Assembly (NCBI RefSeq): GCF_007655135.1
Contig: NC_045129.1
Span: 3,038,001 to 3,102,000, forward strand
From: Punica granatum
Taxonomy: Eukaryota > Streptophyta > Magnoliopsida > Myrtales > Lythraceae
Direction of reading: 5' to 3'
Length of the DNA stretch: 64,000 nt
Part shown: piece after piece, positions 1 to 14,362 of the stretch
Layout of the letters: the number at the start of each line of letters is the position of its first letter
Position numbering within the stretch: position 1 is the first letter of the stretch
Position numbers and translations under genes: made by a program
Notes under the pieces: model-generated
Databases searched by the model: none
Told to the model about the DNA's origin: nothing
The model's input: only the letters and a program-made list of their open reading frames with translations

Positions 1-179
1 TGAATGGATGCACAGAGTTCTACTCTTCAACAATATGAATTAATCATTTACACCCAAAAGCACAAAGCTCCGACAGCACATTGCCCACCAATCAAAGATA
101 CGAACCAAATATTCCCACTATCTGCCCGGCGCTCAACATTCACGGAGAAAAGCAGAAATGGGATGAGATTACTGCTTAC

Positions 180-388
180 CCAGCTTTGACGACGAGGGCG
201 AGGGCGGCCCTCATCCGGGGCTTGGAATTGCGGCGGACATAGTAGGAGAGACCGTTGTCGAGCCTCCCGCAGTCGGTCCCAAAGGGCTCGTCCCCAAGGG
301 GATCATCCATGTCCACATTCACCAGCTTCAGCGACCTGAACCCATGTTTCTTGGCGATCCGTGGAGTCTCCACCGGCAGCAAATCCAT
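180..388 (-). CDS. PQQL: Zinc protease PQQL-like (M16 family), first coding exon only
   Basis: This is the first coding exon of an insulinase-type (M16) metallopeptidase; the rest of the gene lies left of the window. Reading starts at the ATG at 386-388 (MDLLPVETPR); an in-frame TAG lies further upstream, so an earlier start is unlikely. The exon ends at a GTAAGC donor (174-179) after 69 codons plus 2 nt. The peptide has GRLDNGLSYYVRRNSKPRMR followed by AALALVVKAG, the characteristic N-terminal strand of plant PQQL-like proteases, just ahead of where the HxxEH zinc motif of the family would fall in a later exon. Bases 1-179 are then intron. Substrate and location cannot be judged from this piece. 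The assignment rests on recalled similarity to the Arabidopsis protein next to HAG2. Confidence 0.85.
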
Positions 389-403
389 GTCCCTCTCCCT
401 CAA

Positions 404-1561
404 ACTAAGCCGCCCCGAGCTGTACCTTCTTCTATATGGGTCGACGGAATAGATTTGGCGCTGGTTCCTCTATGGCATGTAAGCTTGCTCCGGAGATGGA
501 AAGGGGGGTTGGGTGGGCGGGGAAGTAGAGGGGTCGGAGGATTGAATGGTGATGGGTCGGGGCAGAGGGATGACGATGACTTTGTTACTCAGTTTCTGCA
601 GAAGAGTTGGTTTAGGATTTCGACTCGTAACTCCTCCATTGCCATGCCATCAGCAACAGAGCTGGAAAAATGACGACATTAATTGCTTTTTCTTGTCCCC
701 CCCTCCCCCTCCCCCCACAATATCTATAATGTACGATTTTAGAAAAATGAAAACGAGGTTGTTTTCGTTTAGTTCGTTGTTTTGGGTGAAGAATAACTTA
801 AACTTTTCTATGTCCTACAAAGAATTCTTCTGCCATATTCTCGCCCCGCATAGACTGAGCTATCGACCCGCATCGACCGAGCCAGAGCATGGTCGGAAGA
901 CGATGAAGGATCTGAATGACACTTTCCATTGATCGTGATGAAAAACCAAGACTTTTCAGGAGTTAAAATTTTAATTCCCAAGTTATTTTTTCTTGCTCGA
1001 TCTCGTTTAACTTCTAAAGTCTCTTATGTATACGCTCTCATTGTACTCATTACTGGTCATTCGCGTCGAGTTCTGCTCGAGTAACTGCAGTAGCAACTTC
1101 ACTAAATTTTCAAGAATGATACCTTAAAAAAAAAGTGCAAAAAATTCATGCCCATCATATTCGCAGTTCTTCCAACGTTTCAGTCGAGTCCTGCATGACT
1201 GACAAACCACATTCACAAATACAATGCTCTCTTTGCAGCTCCGGCCTTTACATAAAAGATAATAAGAACTCACTCCGATGTCTTATTGCAGGGCCAAAGC
1301 GGAGGATTGAGTTAAGTATCGTCATTTAAAACATATACTAGATCAATGTAGTTTTTCCTCAGCAAAATAGGGCAGGCCCCCGCAAATGCCCGAGCCTACA
1401 GTGATGCTAACTATCCATTAGAAGTGAAGCAATGTTACAGATCGATCAGCCATATAGAGCCTATGCTAACCTAAACCTCTACAGCCACTACAAACAAGAA
1501 GATCATGAAAGTTGCTTTTGCTTCCAAGAAAGTTTTACCGATAGAGAAAAATGCCTCTGCT
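404..1561. other. Intergenic region between PQQL-like 5' end and HAT1 3' end
   Basis: About 1.1 kb holding the 5' leader and promoter of the PQQL-like gene on its left and the 3' flank of HAT1 on its right. A C-rich stretch lies at about 697-718 and A-rich runs near 1125. No coding signal on either strand is longer or more gene-like than chance. Confidence 0.6.
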
Positions 1562-4490
1562 TCACCTTCGAAGCTGAGACACCTTGCTAGCAATGAGCTT
1601 GATCTCTTCTAGCCGTTCCTCGATCACCTGCTTAAGCTGCTCTTCTTGCTTGTTTTGATCTTCCTCCACCTCAACTGCCTCTCCGCCAGCTCTTGACCGG
1701 AACATAACAAATGACATCTCAGGATCGCACTCGCTTGGGACCTCGATCACCTTCTTCCCAGCAGTTTCGGAGTCTTTCCCCAGGATATCAGCCCTCACCC
1801 TATTGGAAACTACTGAGAAATAATCCTCCACGCACTTCTCAGAGGAGCCGACGCCTAAATAAACCAGTATTTCCCAGCATTGAAGGAACTGCTTCTTGTT
1901 GATTTTGAAGGTCCTCCGAACATCCTCAACCACATCAGAGGGCGGAAGCAACCTGGGAATGTAGGTTTTCTTCGAAAGTTTCCCTTGCTTCAGCTGAGAA
2001 ACAGTTGCATTAACTGCATTCTCAACTGGATCAAAACTGAGAAGGCGTAATACATCGATGAGAGTCCGCAAATGCTGTAGCTTTTCTACTGGCTCTTCAA
2101 TGGTTAAGTCGTAAACATCTTCTTTAATTGCAACATCATTGAGCACCTCTTGCAAGTGGCGGCCATAGCCCTTTTTCTGATAAGGTGGGAGTACCAGAAC
2201 CTGTATCAGCAAAACTCTATCACTAGGTAAGTCGAGCCAAAAACTATGTACATTTGCAGAAACTTTTATTGAACTGTGGAAGAACTTTCATCTAAAACAT
2301 ATCTAATTAAAGCAGAAGATCAACCTGTCCAAGTCGCAAGCGCAAACCATCAGGATAGCGGTAGAAGCGATATACAGCAGAAAAACCAAGAACTCGATCT
2401 TCACTATTTGCCATCTGATTTACACTCTTCTTTAAAAGCAGATAAATATCCCAACTTGGGTCGGTGACATCAATGGGATTGCTACCTGATTTATCATGTA
2501 ATTATGACATAAGTTAAAATTTTGATATGTTGGAGTAATCTCTGTTGCTACAACAGTACCCAATAAAAAGGTTTACCATCCACAAGTAGAAGAACAAGAG
2601 GTACCAAACGACTGTAAAGGTGTCCAGTGGCCATGTTGCCCATGCTCATGCGAATAACCTGGGACCCAAAAAACCAACCATCAAAATCTCCATATGCAAT
2701 GGAAGGAGCTATCCAGAAAGACCCTCACTTGACTATGAAAACTAGACAAAAAGATCACTGTACACTATATATATATATATATATATATATAGATGCCCGA
2801 TAAAGATAAGGCAAACAACCTGCAAATCAGAAGCAGCTGCCTCTACATGACATTCAGAATCATTGGCATGTCCATTGGAGGTTTTCTGCTGCAATATCTC
2901 GCCATTTGCAATGGTGTCTCTGCAGTATTCCACATTCATATGTTCAATAAATAAGAGAGAAAATTGAAATAGAACGGTTAAAATGGACATCAATCTTTTA
3001 ATATGCAGGTATATCGAGTTTGCACCTTATATATTGGCCACCTTTTGAAAAAGATTCAAGGAAATCGTCTTTGTTGTCCACAAGAGTTTCACCAAAAATG
3101 TTCTAAGCAAAGCAATCAACTAGTCAATAAATTGTGAGGCAAAAGGAGATTGATAATCTAAAAAATGCAGCACTCTCTAACCTTAAGAGCAGATGTCAGA
3201 TCTGTGATTCCTTTCCCCCCCTGACAGTACATGAGGATTGCAATTATTTAAAATTCAATTAAATGGCCACCAAATCAGAAGTAATGCAGGCATTGCATAT
3301 CAATTTACCAAACAAATGAGTAACTTAAAAGACGTAAAAGTACTTACATCAGATTTGCTCTCAAAAGTGATCTCAGGAAAAGAATGGAACGATATGATGT
3401 TCATCCAGACAGAGATCTGCATAACATGGTATACATGGATTATAACCGCTGCCAGGGACTATAATGTTCCCCACAAAATAATGAAAATGGATTTCTCATG
3501 GAAATTAACAAGCAATAAACAAATGACATTTCATTCAGACATGTTAGTAGGTAGTGTAATATTTTTACCCATGCAAAAGGTTAAATTCAGAGACAGGCCA
3601 GTGAGTGGAAAGAAAACAAAAGATAAAATTTGTATCTCATAGGATAAGGATCACCTTCAGTCCTTGGTATCCATAGATTTTCCCATCTTCCTCGAAAAAG
3701 TTACCCAAGTCGATTGGATCGAGGCAGAAACTATCTGCGGCGCCCACTTCCTCTTTGCCAGAAACTACAAAACCAACAGTATGATGGATATTAACGCAAA
3801 CAAAAAGGTCGAACAGATCACACAGTAAACAATAGGTCCCAACTCTAATGGTAAAGCACGGGTTTTTTTAAAAACCAACATGGGAAACTGTTATTTGCAG
3901 TAACTACGCACATGAGGAAGCAGGTCTAACAGCTTATCAGATAGCCTAGAATGCCAGTCATTTTCATCGTATTCAGCTCCAATGGTTGCATATCAATGTC
4001 ATAACACAACCAAACCCTATCTAAATTCAGACCTAAAATCCTGCTTACTGTGTCGCATTAGAAATTTCCGATTGAATTCCTCTCCACTTTCCCAGCTAAC
4101 AAACGGGCTAACCCACCGAGAAAACTTCCAAAGATTACTTCCCACTATTAAAGCAGTCAATCAAAGCGAAACCAACCACATACCGAGATAGATTTTAATG
4201 CAGTCCTTGGGGTCAACTCCAGCGTCTGCATAACCAACAATAAAAGCAGAATAAGGCAGACTCAGGCACTATCAGGAGCCAAGCTTAGCTCAGACCGAAA
4301 TCGAAATTGCAGTAACTAGCTAGAACAGTGAATGACACCGACGACGTCACTCCCCCGGAAACAAAAGAAATCGACGGGAATGGCTCAGCGGGAGCTGGGT
4401 TTGGGTGTTACCTACGGCGGAGAAGCCGACACGACGCCGCTTCTTGGGCTCGGCAGCGGGATCGGCGGTGGCGTGCTGCTTCTGCGCCAT
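1562..4490 (-). CDS. HAG2: Histone acetyltransferase type B catalytic subunit (HAT1)
   Basis: HAT1 acetylates newly made histone H4 before chromatin assembly. I resolve ten exons: 4412-4490, 4184-4225, 3655-3764, 3348-3416, 3182-3220, 3026-3102, 2820-2919, 2577-2658, 2325-2485 and 1562-2200. They sum to 1,398 nt (465 aa plus stop), close to the plant family length. The N-terminus MAQKQHATADPAAEPKKRRR looks like a nuclear localisation signal. Family landmarks follow in order: DAGVDPKDCIKIYL, the acidic KIYGYQGLK block, and YQKKGYGR (about residues 260-267), the GNAT acetyl-CoA binding motif, with a charged C-terminal helix to the end. A telo-box-like AACCCTAA sits just upstream of the ATG (4491-4500). 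The assignment is firm; exon borders are by eye from GT-AG sites and phase. Confidence 0.95.
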
Positions 4491-5324
4491 CGTTAGGGTT
4501 CCGAGGGCGGGAAATGTGACGAGGAGAGGCGGGAAAAAGCTTTACCCTCTCAGTACACTACCAAAATGAAACGGATGCTGAGATTTTCCCCCCTCTATTT
4601 ATTCGGTCGGAAGAGCAGTCCGATGGCACGTGCATGTCACGTGGTTTCGCCCACCCACCAACTGTCGATCGTCCCGTGGGCTCCGTGACACCGCTCTGCT
4701 TTGTTTTTTTTTTGGGTTGCTGAATAAAGACTGGGAAAAGAGACCAGCGTAGCGTAGATTTCACCAAAGCGCACAGTAAAATAGAACAACTCTCATAGAA
4801 TTGACGACGAGAGTTTATTAACGCAAGCGCTTTCGTGTTTAAGTCGAGTTTCGATTTCTTAACCTCTCTTTTAAAAGATAAAGTCCGTTCCACTGGACTA
4901 CCACTGTAGTGGTGACACCTTTCTGCTTTCATATAACGAGTCAATACTATTTGCAATAGCGGTAACTGTGCTCGCGCAGAGCGTGGCCTTGAGATGAATC
5001 CCGGCTCAATTTACAACGTCATATAAGCCTTTATACGGAAATAATCACGAGAGGAAATACATTATTTTTGGATTAGGCGATGAATTTCATTGATCAAAAT
5101 ATCTATAAGACACCATATATCCAAAGAAGCAACATTCATAAACTCCAAGAAATACATTATTCGAGTACATTATTTGACAGAAGTTCTTTTGTTTGTGTGA
5201 GGTCAGAGAAACACTGAATAGGAAGTGAATCGAGTGATTGCTTCGGCTCCGCCAATCAACTAAGAAATGATTCTCGACCGGCACAATTGCATAAGGCATA
5301 AATCATGTCTGTATGCAGAGGCTG
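4491..5324. other. Intergenic region, HAT1 promoter and CCoAOMT-like 3' flank
   Basis: About 830 bp. The right side (about 5050-5324) would be the 3' UTR of the methyltransferase gene; the left side is the HAT1 promoter, with T-rich runs near 4700. No other coding sequence recognised. Confidence 0.5.
4493..4500 (-). promoter_or_regulatory. Telo-box-like motif in HAT1 leader
   Basis: On the gene strand AACCCTAA lies a few bases before the HAT1 ATG. Telo-boxes (AAACCCTA) are common in leaders and proximal promoters of plant genes of proliferating cells; the link to regulation here is inference. Confidence 0.4.
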
Positions 5325-6692
<1,368 letters not shown>

Positions 6693-6961
6693 GTCCTCTA
6701 ATCTCAGTTGCTGCAAAACAACACATCAAAAACGTCTGCCTTTTTCGACTGGAAACAATATGTAGTTTTCATATCCGGCAAGAGCAGCCCGAGAGAAGTT
6801 ACTTTGGTGGTCAAGAAAGGCTGCCGCGAAGATGACCGCCGAGGTGATGCGCTGCTTGATCCCCTCGAGTTTTAGTTCACGTCGCATCGAAGGTATATAT
6901 GATGTGGGATGGTTAGCATTCGTATGTTGTGGTCTTCCAAGAAATGGGCAAGAAACGCCCC

Positions 6962-7130
6962 GTTTGATTTGTAAGTTTGATTTTAGAATCATGATTTTGA
7001 TTTTAACTCAACACACTACACAACAAAAATACACGTTTCTCAAGTCAAATTTATAATCTTATCTCATTTGTCATTTTTCACAATCAAAATCAAAATCAAA
7101 ATCAAACTTACTTTAACTCTAAAATCAAAC
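6962..7130. mobile_element. MITE-like foldback repeat, copy 1
   Basis: A roughly 170-bp A/T-rich segment starts GTTTGATTT and ends AAATCAAAC, with TTTGATTTTA-like blocks repeated in inverted order inside. Similar pieces lie at 15058-15280 and 43587-43762, suggesting one non-autonomous DNA transposon family. Target duplications were not resolved. Confidence 0.5.
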
Positions 7131-8032
7131 CCATCAATAATATTTCAACTGGTTTTTTTTTTTAAAGAAGGAAATAATCAATTTGTCGGGATTCTTTGGC
7201 TTATCTTTGGCTCGGTAATTGGTTGGATTTGACTTAAAGAGTTTCCACAGACACTACACTCACCAAAGCGTCGTCTTTGTTACGCAGAGTCTAAATTGTA
7301 CGTTTTCTGGTTGAAGCATAGCATAAATACTTAATTCAATTTTGACTGCTATTATACGACGTATCAAACTAAAACTCCGTGGAATACTTCCTGAAACACA
7401 ACCTGGAATTAGAACCTGAACGTACCATTAGTATCAAACTAGAGTTCGAATTTTCGCACCATCGAAAAAATCGATGACGAATTTGGTATTGTTATTATTC
7501 TATCCACTTAACGTTTCAGGATGGATACGTCTCCTCATAAGCTAGTTTTTCTTAGCACGCATTGGCTTTTGCAAGTTTTGGCAGTGTAGAAATTGAAGTC
7601 GAACTTGGAATAATGAGACCGGCGCGAACTAGGCCTCACTCGAACTGGAAAATCCGGTTCAGAAACAAGAACAATAATCATTTTCCATGACAATTACATT
7701 GAACAAATGAAGAATGATTAAGGGCAGTCTTAATCTGCTGTGCAGTTTTTAAAGAGGACAGTGACAAAGGTTGCGCTGTCAGTCGCCGTAGACTTTAAGG
7801 TGGCATGAACAATGACTATGGAACACGCTGAAATAAAAAAAAAAAAAAAAAACTTGATCTTCGCCCAGGCTATGCTACGAAAGTCCGCATTTTACCCTTA
7901 TTTTATTTTGCTAGAATCCACATTTTACTATTCTTTCCGATGATTTTATATGATCTGCTTTCATTACACTTCATGACTTGTTGTTGCATCGAATGACAAA
8001 CTTACCCTTGTGTTTGTTGGTTCGATTACTCT

Positions 8033-8155
8033 GAGCGTGTGATCAAAATCGGAATCATCGACCTACTTTCAGAGAACTAGAGCGTGTGATCAAAATCGGA
8101 ATCATCGATCACCTTTCAGAGAACTAGAGCGTGTGATCACGATCGGAATCATATG
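8033..8155. repeat. 47-bp tandem repeat, about 2.6 copies
   Basis: Copies start at 8033, 8080 and 8127, each beginning GAGCGTGTGATCA and including CGGAATCATCGA and CAGAGAACTA. The third copy is partial. The copies differ by only a few bases, so the duplication is fairly recent. It lies about 490 bp beyond the stop of the IST1-like gene; no function is apparent. Confidence 0.85.
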
Positions 8156-8641
8156 ATACCATACATCACATAAATTTACGGAGAACTACCGTTCCGCCCT
8201 TTCAAGATGGTGCAAAATAAGCCCAGTCAAAATGTAACCGCAATATGAGAATGGATCGTTCTTAATTATTAGTGCATAAGGTGTGACATCGGCCTGCCAA
8301 TTATGACTTTTGACTTGTCTTGTGCCCGTGAATTACATTATTGTTATTTTATGTCCAATCTATTCAAGAATCAAACGGTGATTCTTATCAGTAAAAATGA
8401 AGAAAAATAAATTCAAAGATTTGCGAAAAACAAATCAAACTTAGAAACTCAACCATCGAAAGAATAGTTCGACTTTGTATATCGCATCTCAATCTCAACT
8501 CGACGAACAAGTTTATTACACAAACATACAACGAATCGCAGCAAAACCATTCTCCACAGAAAGAAATATATGAATCCAGTATACTCGCACCGCGTAAAAA
8601 ATTGCCTGTACATCCACAAAAAAGAAAAATGGATCAAGAAA

Positions 8642-11600
8642 TCACTTATTCCTGTTTGCTCTGAGCAACTCCAGCTGGGCAGCTATGGTATCGTAGTCAG
8701 GTAGCTTCGGGTGGACGTGACTAGCTTTATTGAATGAATTCTCCCTTGAAGTATCCCCCAAACTCGGTTTTGCAGGTTTGGAACTCGTGCTGGGAACCGC
8801 TGAACCCGATTTTTGAGGTGAAGCGGAAGGCCGTTCTGAAGCCTTCTTCGGTTCAGACTTTGGTCTCTCAAGGGCTTCTTTTCCCGATTGCGGCCGATCA
8901 GAGCTGCCTCTACTGTCCGATGCCGTCCTCTCTGATCGGGTACTTCTATAAGTTTCGCTGCCGTAGGAGCTCCTTGAAGATGGTTTTATTTCCAATCTTC
9001 TCTCCGGAGTCTTGACATCCACGGAGGGATATGCCGGCTTCACCTCCCGCATTTTATCAGTAGAAGACCTCCTAGAGGAAACTCTTAAAGGTTCTCGAGT
9101 TTCTTCTTCCTCCGGAGTATACGATGGTTTCAAAAAGGAGCTCCTCAAAGAAGATTTTGTATCTGCCCTTCTATCTCGAGTCTCAGCTTCCTCAGAGGGA
9201 TATGCCGACTTCACCTCGGACCTCCTATCAGAATAAGAGCTCGTCGAGGAAATTTTTATAGGTTCTCGTGTTTCTTCTTCCACAGGGGCCGGTGATGGTT
9301 TAAACAGGGTACTCCTGTCAGTTTTCGATGGGCTGCCTTTAGTCCTTCGAGAAAGCCCAGCCCCATAACGGGCCCTGCTGCCTGACGCTTGGGACAGAAA
9401 TTCGTCCTTGCGACCTTCAGTCTGGTCTGAGCCGTAGGAAGAGACATAGTCTAGGGTGATTGACTGCCTGCCTGCCGCTGAGTCCATTCCATGATTGTTT
9501 GATTCCCAACGGCTGCCAGAAATCTGTCGTGGGGGGCTAGAGAAGCCATATTTGGCCGAAGAATCAGCACCTGCTTGTTTAGTTGATGGAGCTTCAACAG
9601 ACGACCTCCTCACGGATTTCTCTTCTAGTCTTCCACTCAGTCTCTTATAATCAACGTCTACATCCTGAGTATATGAATCATCATTGTCCGAATCAATAGA
9701 TTCCTTGCGAGTGGTTGATGAAAAGGAGGATTTTTTCGCTGTATCCTCTAATGGTTTCCTCATGGCTGAAGCTTCACCCAAAGAACTCCCATATCTGCCT
9801 CTTGTGCTGATTCCTTTCAGAATTCTCACTTCCTGATCGTACAGATCATCGGCAATCTCGGGACTAGATGAAGTTCTTGGTTGGTTAGAAACCGGGGGTG
9901 TGTTCTTCGCCTCATCTGCAGCTTCTTGTCTAGATGATGAAATTTCGCCCAATGAACTTCTGACATACGGCGGGTGCCTGTAGCCTTTATTTTTAAGGCC
10001 ACCAGTCAATTTCCCCAAGCTCAACTCTGTCGCATCATCAGGACTGGATTTTCCTAGAGTTTCAGAATCATTCACAGCAGCAGATTTCTGAGAGGCCCAA
10101 CTATCATCATCTGCTTCATGAGCCGAGGACACCCTTGAGTGATGTAACCAATCCTGACTCTCTTTATCGGCTGGATCATCAAATTTATCAGAGCCTTTAC
10201 TAATCAAATTGAAGTGGGACTTTTTGGGCCTGGAACCGAGAACATTTTCTACGTCTCTCTCATATTTTTCTGGCTCCTCCTCTTCCCTTTCTGAGTGGAA
10301 TCCACTTGCATCATCAAATACTGCAGGGGGAATCTCATCTTCATCCACTCGAACAGCAAAAGCATCTTCACTCTCAGAGAAAACAGAAGCAGAGTTCTGA
10401 TCTCTCAATGAATGCGATTCAGAACCATCGTTTCCGAATATATCAACCCTATTTCTCCTCAGGCTTGGTGCACTAATATTTTCTGACAGGTAACCTGTCG
10501 ATTTTCTATCAGGAGAAAAGATATGTGAACTGGTTTCTGGTCCCTTGTCCAAATCAAAGGCAGAATTCTCACCATCCGAAGCATAATCATCAAATACAAC
10601 AGAGCCACTGGCATTTGCTGGTTTTGCATCTTCATGGAACTTTTCTTCATCAAAATGGGCAAAAGGGTTCTCAGTGACAGCATCCACCAAATCCTGGCTC
10701 TTAGACTCCACATCACGCAGTTGATCACTTGAAGACCTAGCAGGTGATGAACCAGAATAAGAGTAACCGGTAAAATCTTTTCTGAATCTCTCATCCTCCA
10801 AATTCTTTGCTTTCTCAGTTCTCTGACCATATAGAGTTTCATCGTAAGGTTCCGCTTCAAACTTCTCAGACTGCCTTCTCATACTAAACTCATCTATGGT
10901 AACATCCTCGTTAGGAGGTATGTTTTGGGAATTTCTCTGTTGCTGGAATGACGCTTTATTGCTAACAGCATCTCCACTGGTTTTCTTAAAACTAGAAAGA
11001 CCAGATCCAGTTTCAGTCTGACGTCCACCTCCACAAAGTCTTTTAGTCAATGTTGCAAGGTCAACATCTTCCTCTTCCTCTTCCTCTTCATCTGCATCTT
11101 GTTTTGCAGTAGTTTGCTCTTGATAATTCCAGCCACCATAATTTTGGGAACTTTCATCACTCATCCCACGTACAGGTGGCCTTGATAAGGGGTTATTATC
11201 TTTGAAAGAATCTGAAGTAGAAGCTGCAGCGGGTAACTGGCTAGGTCGGTTATTGCTCTTACTGTCTCCATAATGTCCTTCAGAGTCTCCCATGAAATCA
11301 TGCCTCTCTTTAGCACCAATTTCCTCATTTTGTGTCCTCGAACTTCTCTCAAAATTATTACCCATTTGACCACCCGCAAAGGCTTCACTATCAAAACTAG
11401 ACCTGGAATGTCTTCTAGTTCCATCTCTAGCATAAGCAGAAGAGCCCTGAGATCCTGTGGAATATTGGTTCATTGCCTTCCCTCGACTAGAAAGTTTTGC
11501 AGCTGCTCTAGCAGCCATACTCGCTCTTTCTGCAGATTCAGCTGCTGCCTGAGCAGCAGCAGTAGCGTCCTCGAACTCCATATTCCAATCTTGCCGATTC

Positions 11601-13998
11601 GCAAAATTAGGGCTCTGATCCTCAGAATGTAAATTGCCGGATTCCATCCTATCCATTCCATTTCCTGTACAAGAACGATCCCATATTTAGAGGAAAGTAG
11701 CAGAAGATTTATATGAACAAATGAAAATTTCTCTTCGACTCGCTTTTTGAGCCAATCAGAGAGATTTACTCAGTCTTAGTAGAACTGATCGTACCTGAAG
11801 GCTTCCAGTGAGGACTTGGAGCAGCCGAAGCATTAACATCCGCAGGATTCACATTTTGGGAACCAAATGATGACCTGATGTTGTTTCCGTTATAGTTGAT
11901 CGGAGCTTCCTGCTTCACTTCATTTTGAGGAGGATTATGGATATCTGGGGTTCCTCTTCCATAATAATGTGCTTGGACATTTGAAGATTCCACATTCATG
12001 TTATTGGCATTCCCAAATGTCGTCGGTCCATTCTGGCCAAAAGAAGAAAAAGAAAGTTAGGATACAAAAGAAGAATCAAGTTCAAATATCACATTATTAA
12101 TTAATGCAGAACAGGATGAACATAAAATTGCCTGAAATCTTTATTTCAGGTTTGCTCTCTGATAAAGCGTGTTGAATACCAAATGAAAAAACCATTGAGA
12201 AATAAAATCATACTTACAAGTAAATCTTCTCGAGGGTTGGAATCTTTCTCCCCAAATGATTTAGGATCCCATTTGATGTTATGCTCCTTGGCAATTGCAG
12301 TGAGAATTTTGAGTTTGGTCTGACCATCAGGAGCTTTTGCAGATAATTTCTCAATCATCTGAAAAGTGAATAGAAAAGATCCATCAAGATCATTCTATCA
12401 ACTAAACAAGGTATCCTAATACAACATATAATACTCACAGTACGATTCACACCACCATCTGGGCGAAGTTCAATAGCAGCAGAGACAAACTCTTTCCCAT
12501 ATTTTGCCGTAAAATGTTTGCGAACATCAGCAAGTTCAGGAATGTCTGAACATCTTGGGGCTGCAAATATAACACTTGAAACAGCTTCCTTCAAGTCAAT
12601 AGGGCAGTTCCTGGAAAACAAAAATGAAAAGAAGGAGAGAGAATTCAATCTATGAGTTCAGAAGCATGAAAGACAGCTTCCAGACACGAATGCAAATCCA
12701 GCCAGGTTGAATATGCAAGTTTATCTTGAGAACATACAGTATGAAATTAGAGGTTATTGAATTTGAAATTTTGACAACTACATACTTCTGTGACTCGATG
12801 ATTGGAAGGCGAATTGCTATAAGTTCACAGAATATCTCAATAAGTTCATATGCTGCCATCATCTTCTCTTCCCTGACCACATGTTCAACCTGAAATGAGA
12901 AGCAAAGGAATCAATCATCATATTAGCAAACCATCTTCCCGACAAATTAATGATAACCAATCGGCCAATGGTAATACGAAAATGTCCAACTCTGGGATAG
13001 ACATATAGGTCCGAACAACAATGGAAAGACCCTGCCCCAGATTCATTAAGCAACAACATATTCACTTAAGCTAGTGACGGCAAAGTCAATCATAAAATTT
13101 ATGTTAGATCATAACCGAAGGGATCAGTATTAATCTGACCACCCCATATCTTAATTAGATCGAAGACAGTTAAACCAAGCCAAGAAGTGAAGACCAAAAC
13201 GTTTCACACTATAATTAACTTATCAAATGATCTTTGACATCAAATAACTCCCACGACAGGAAGACCTCACAGAGTCACATTGAGAGGAGGGGAATTTCAA
13301 ACTAACCCGAATTCGAGCATTCTGGTCCTGACCAGACTCGAGCAACTGGGCCAATTCTCTCTTGAGCTGCTTCACCACCACCTCTTTCTTATTCTTCAAC
13401 AGTTTCGCCCGCGAAACAGCTAGCTTCAATGCCGTTTTACTGCACCAAACAAAACCCAGCGATTGACACACTAATCAGTACTCCAAACAATCAAATAATC
13501 ACCAAAATTCATCTATATAACACCAAATAGAACTCAGCTCCCCGCTTTAAAAGAGAAACAGTGTTCTACAACTCAATTATTGACAACCTTTTTTTTTCCC
13601 CTTTTTGTGACAGAAGCAACGACAGCAATCTAACGGTACTTCAATCAGCAAAATAAACAACAAAGTTCGTCAATACCAACGAAAAATCAGCCTATGCACC
13701 CCATTTAATCAAAAGGGTTTTCAATAGTTTAAAGAAAAATCATTTTTTCAGCGACGGAATCAAACGAAAAATTATCCCTTCAGCAAAAATTTCAATCTAT
13801 GGCCCCGACAGGGACAAAGAGAACAAAAAAAAAAACAGAGAGAGAGAAGAGCATCGGAGAAATCACAAAATTCTACATAGCAATCAGTTCAAAAAATGGG
13901 GCACAGAAAACGGGGTACGTCCATCATATACCAAACAAACGTTGGGGAGGAAGGGAAAATTCTAACCATTTCGCGGGCTTGAAGCTCTTGTGGAGCAT
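8642..13998 (-). CDS. IST1-like protein (Vps4 regulator in the MVB pathway)
   Basis: IST1-like proteins bind ESCRT-III and VPS4 in multivesicular body sorting. Seven exons: 13967-13998, 13307-13439, 12786-12889, 12439-12610, 12218-12358, 11795-12032 and 8642-11664; total 3,843 nt, 1,280 aa. The N-terminal 190 residues are the IST1 domain: MLHKSFKPAKCKTALKLAVS, the basic KNKKEVVVKQLKRELAQLL helix, ELIEIFCELIAIRLPIIES, and CPIDLKEAVSSVIFAAPRC. The remaining 1,080 residues, mostly one exon, are low-complexity, rich in Ser, Asp, Glu and Arg and probably disordered, with an Ala-rich helix near the start of the last exon. The C-terminus LPDYDTIAAQLELLR resembles the MIT-interacting motif of IST1 proteins, expected to bind VPS4/LIP5 (inference). 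Plants have several long IST1-like paralogues; which one this is was not determined. Confidence 0.93.
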
Positions 13999-14177
13999 GT
14001 TTCTCCGGTTGCAACGAGATTGATGCTACCAGCTGCAGTCTCAATGATAAAGAGAGGAATCTAACCCGAGTCGCGGAGGGAGAGAAGTGACAAGACAGAA
14101 GAGGACAGACGGGAAGGAATTCGATACGAGGAAGGAAAGAAGGAAGCAGGCAAGAAAAGCTGCAGATGGATCTTACA

Positions 14178-14225
14178 GGGGAGGGGAGGGAAGGGAAGGG
14201 GAGGGAAGGGAAGGAAGCGTAGGGG
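14178..14225 (+). other. G-quadruplex-prone G tract upstream of the IST1-like gene
   Basis: At least seven runs of three to four G separated by one or two A lie on the plus strand, the template strand of the IST1-like gene. The pattern satisfies the usual G3+N1-7 quadruplex rule. It sits roughly 180-230 bp upstream of the ATG, in the leader or core promoter. Confidence 0.7.
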
Positions 14226-14361
14226 AGAGGGAGATGGACTCTTCGATTTTGACCTTTTCGTGGGGAATTGGGAATCAATTCCCATGTGAGAAGGTTCATG
14301 GAATTCGCTCTTCGGCATTGGGACACGCCGCTTGACCAAAATCCAATTGTCAATTTTCAAT

Positions 14362-14362
<1 letters not shown>

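Larger units (their letters stand above)
6723..8641. other. Intergenic region with possible CCoAOMT-like 5' exon
   Basis: About 1.9 kb. On the minus strand, 6726-6890 stays open (a peptide beginning MRRELKLEGIKQRITSAVIF) and might be an upstream exon of the methyltransferase gene, but no clean donor was found. The rest holds a MITE-like repeat (6962-7130), a 47-bp tandem repeat (8033-8155), an A run near 7836 and the 3' flank of the IST1-like gene (from about 8400). Confidence 0.45.

Noticed and set aside
9012..11632. Plus-strand open frames inside the large IST1-like exon
   Set aside because: They mirror a serine/acid-rich low-complexity exon on the other strand and resemble no family.
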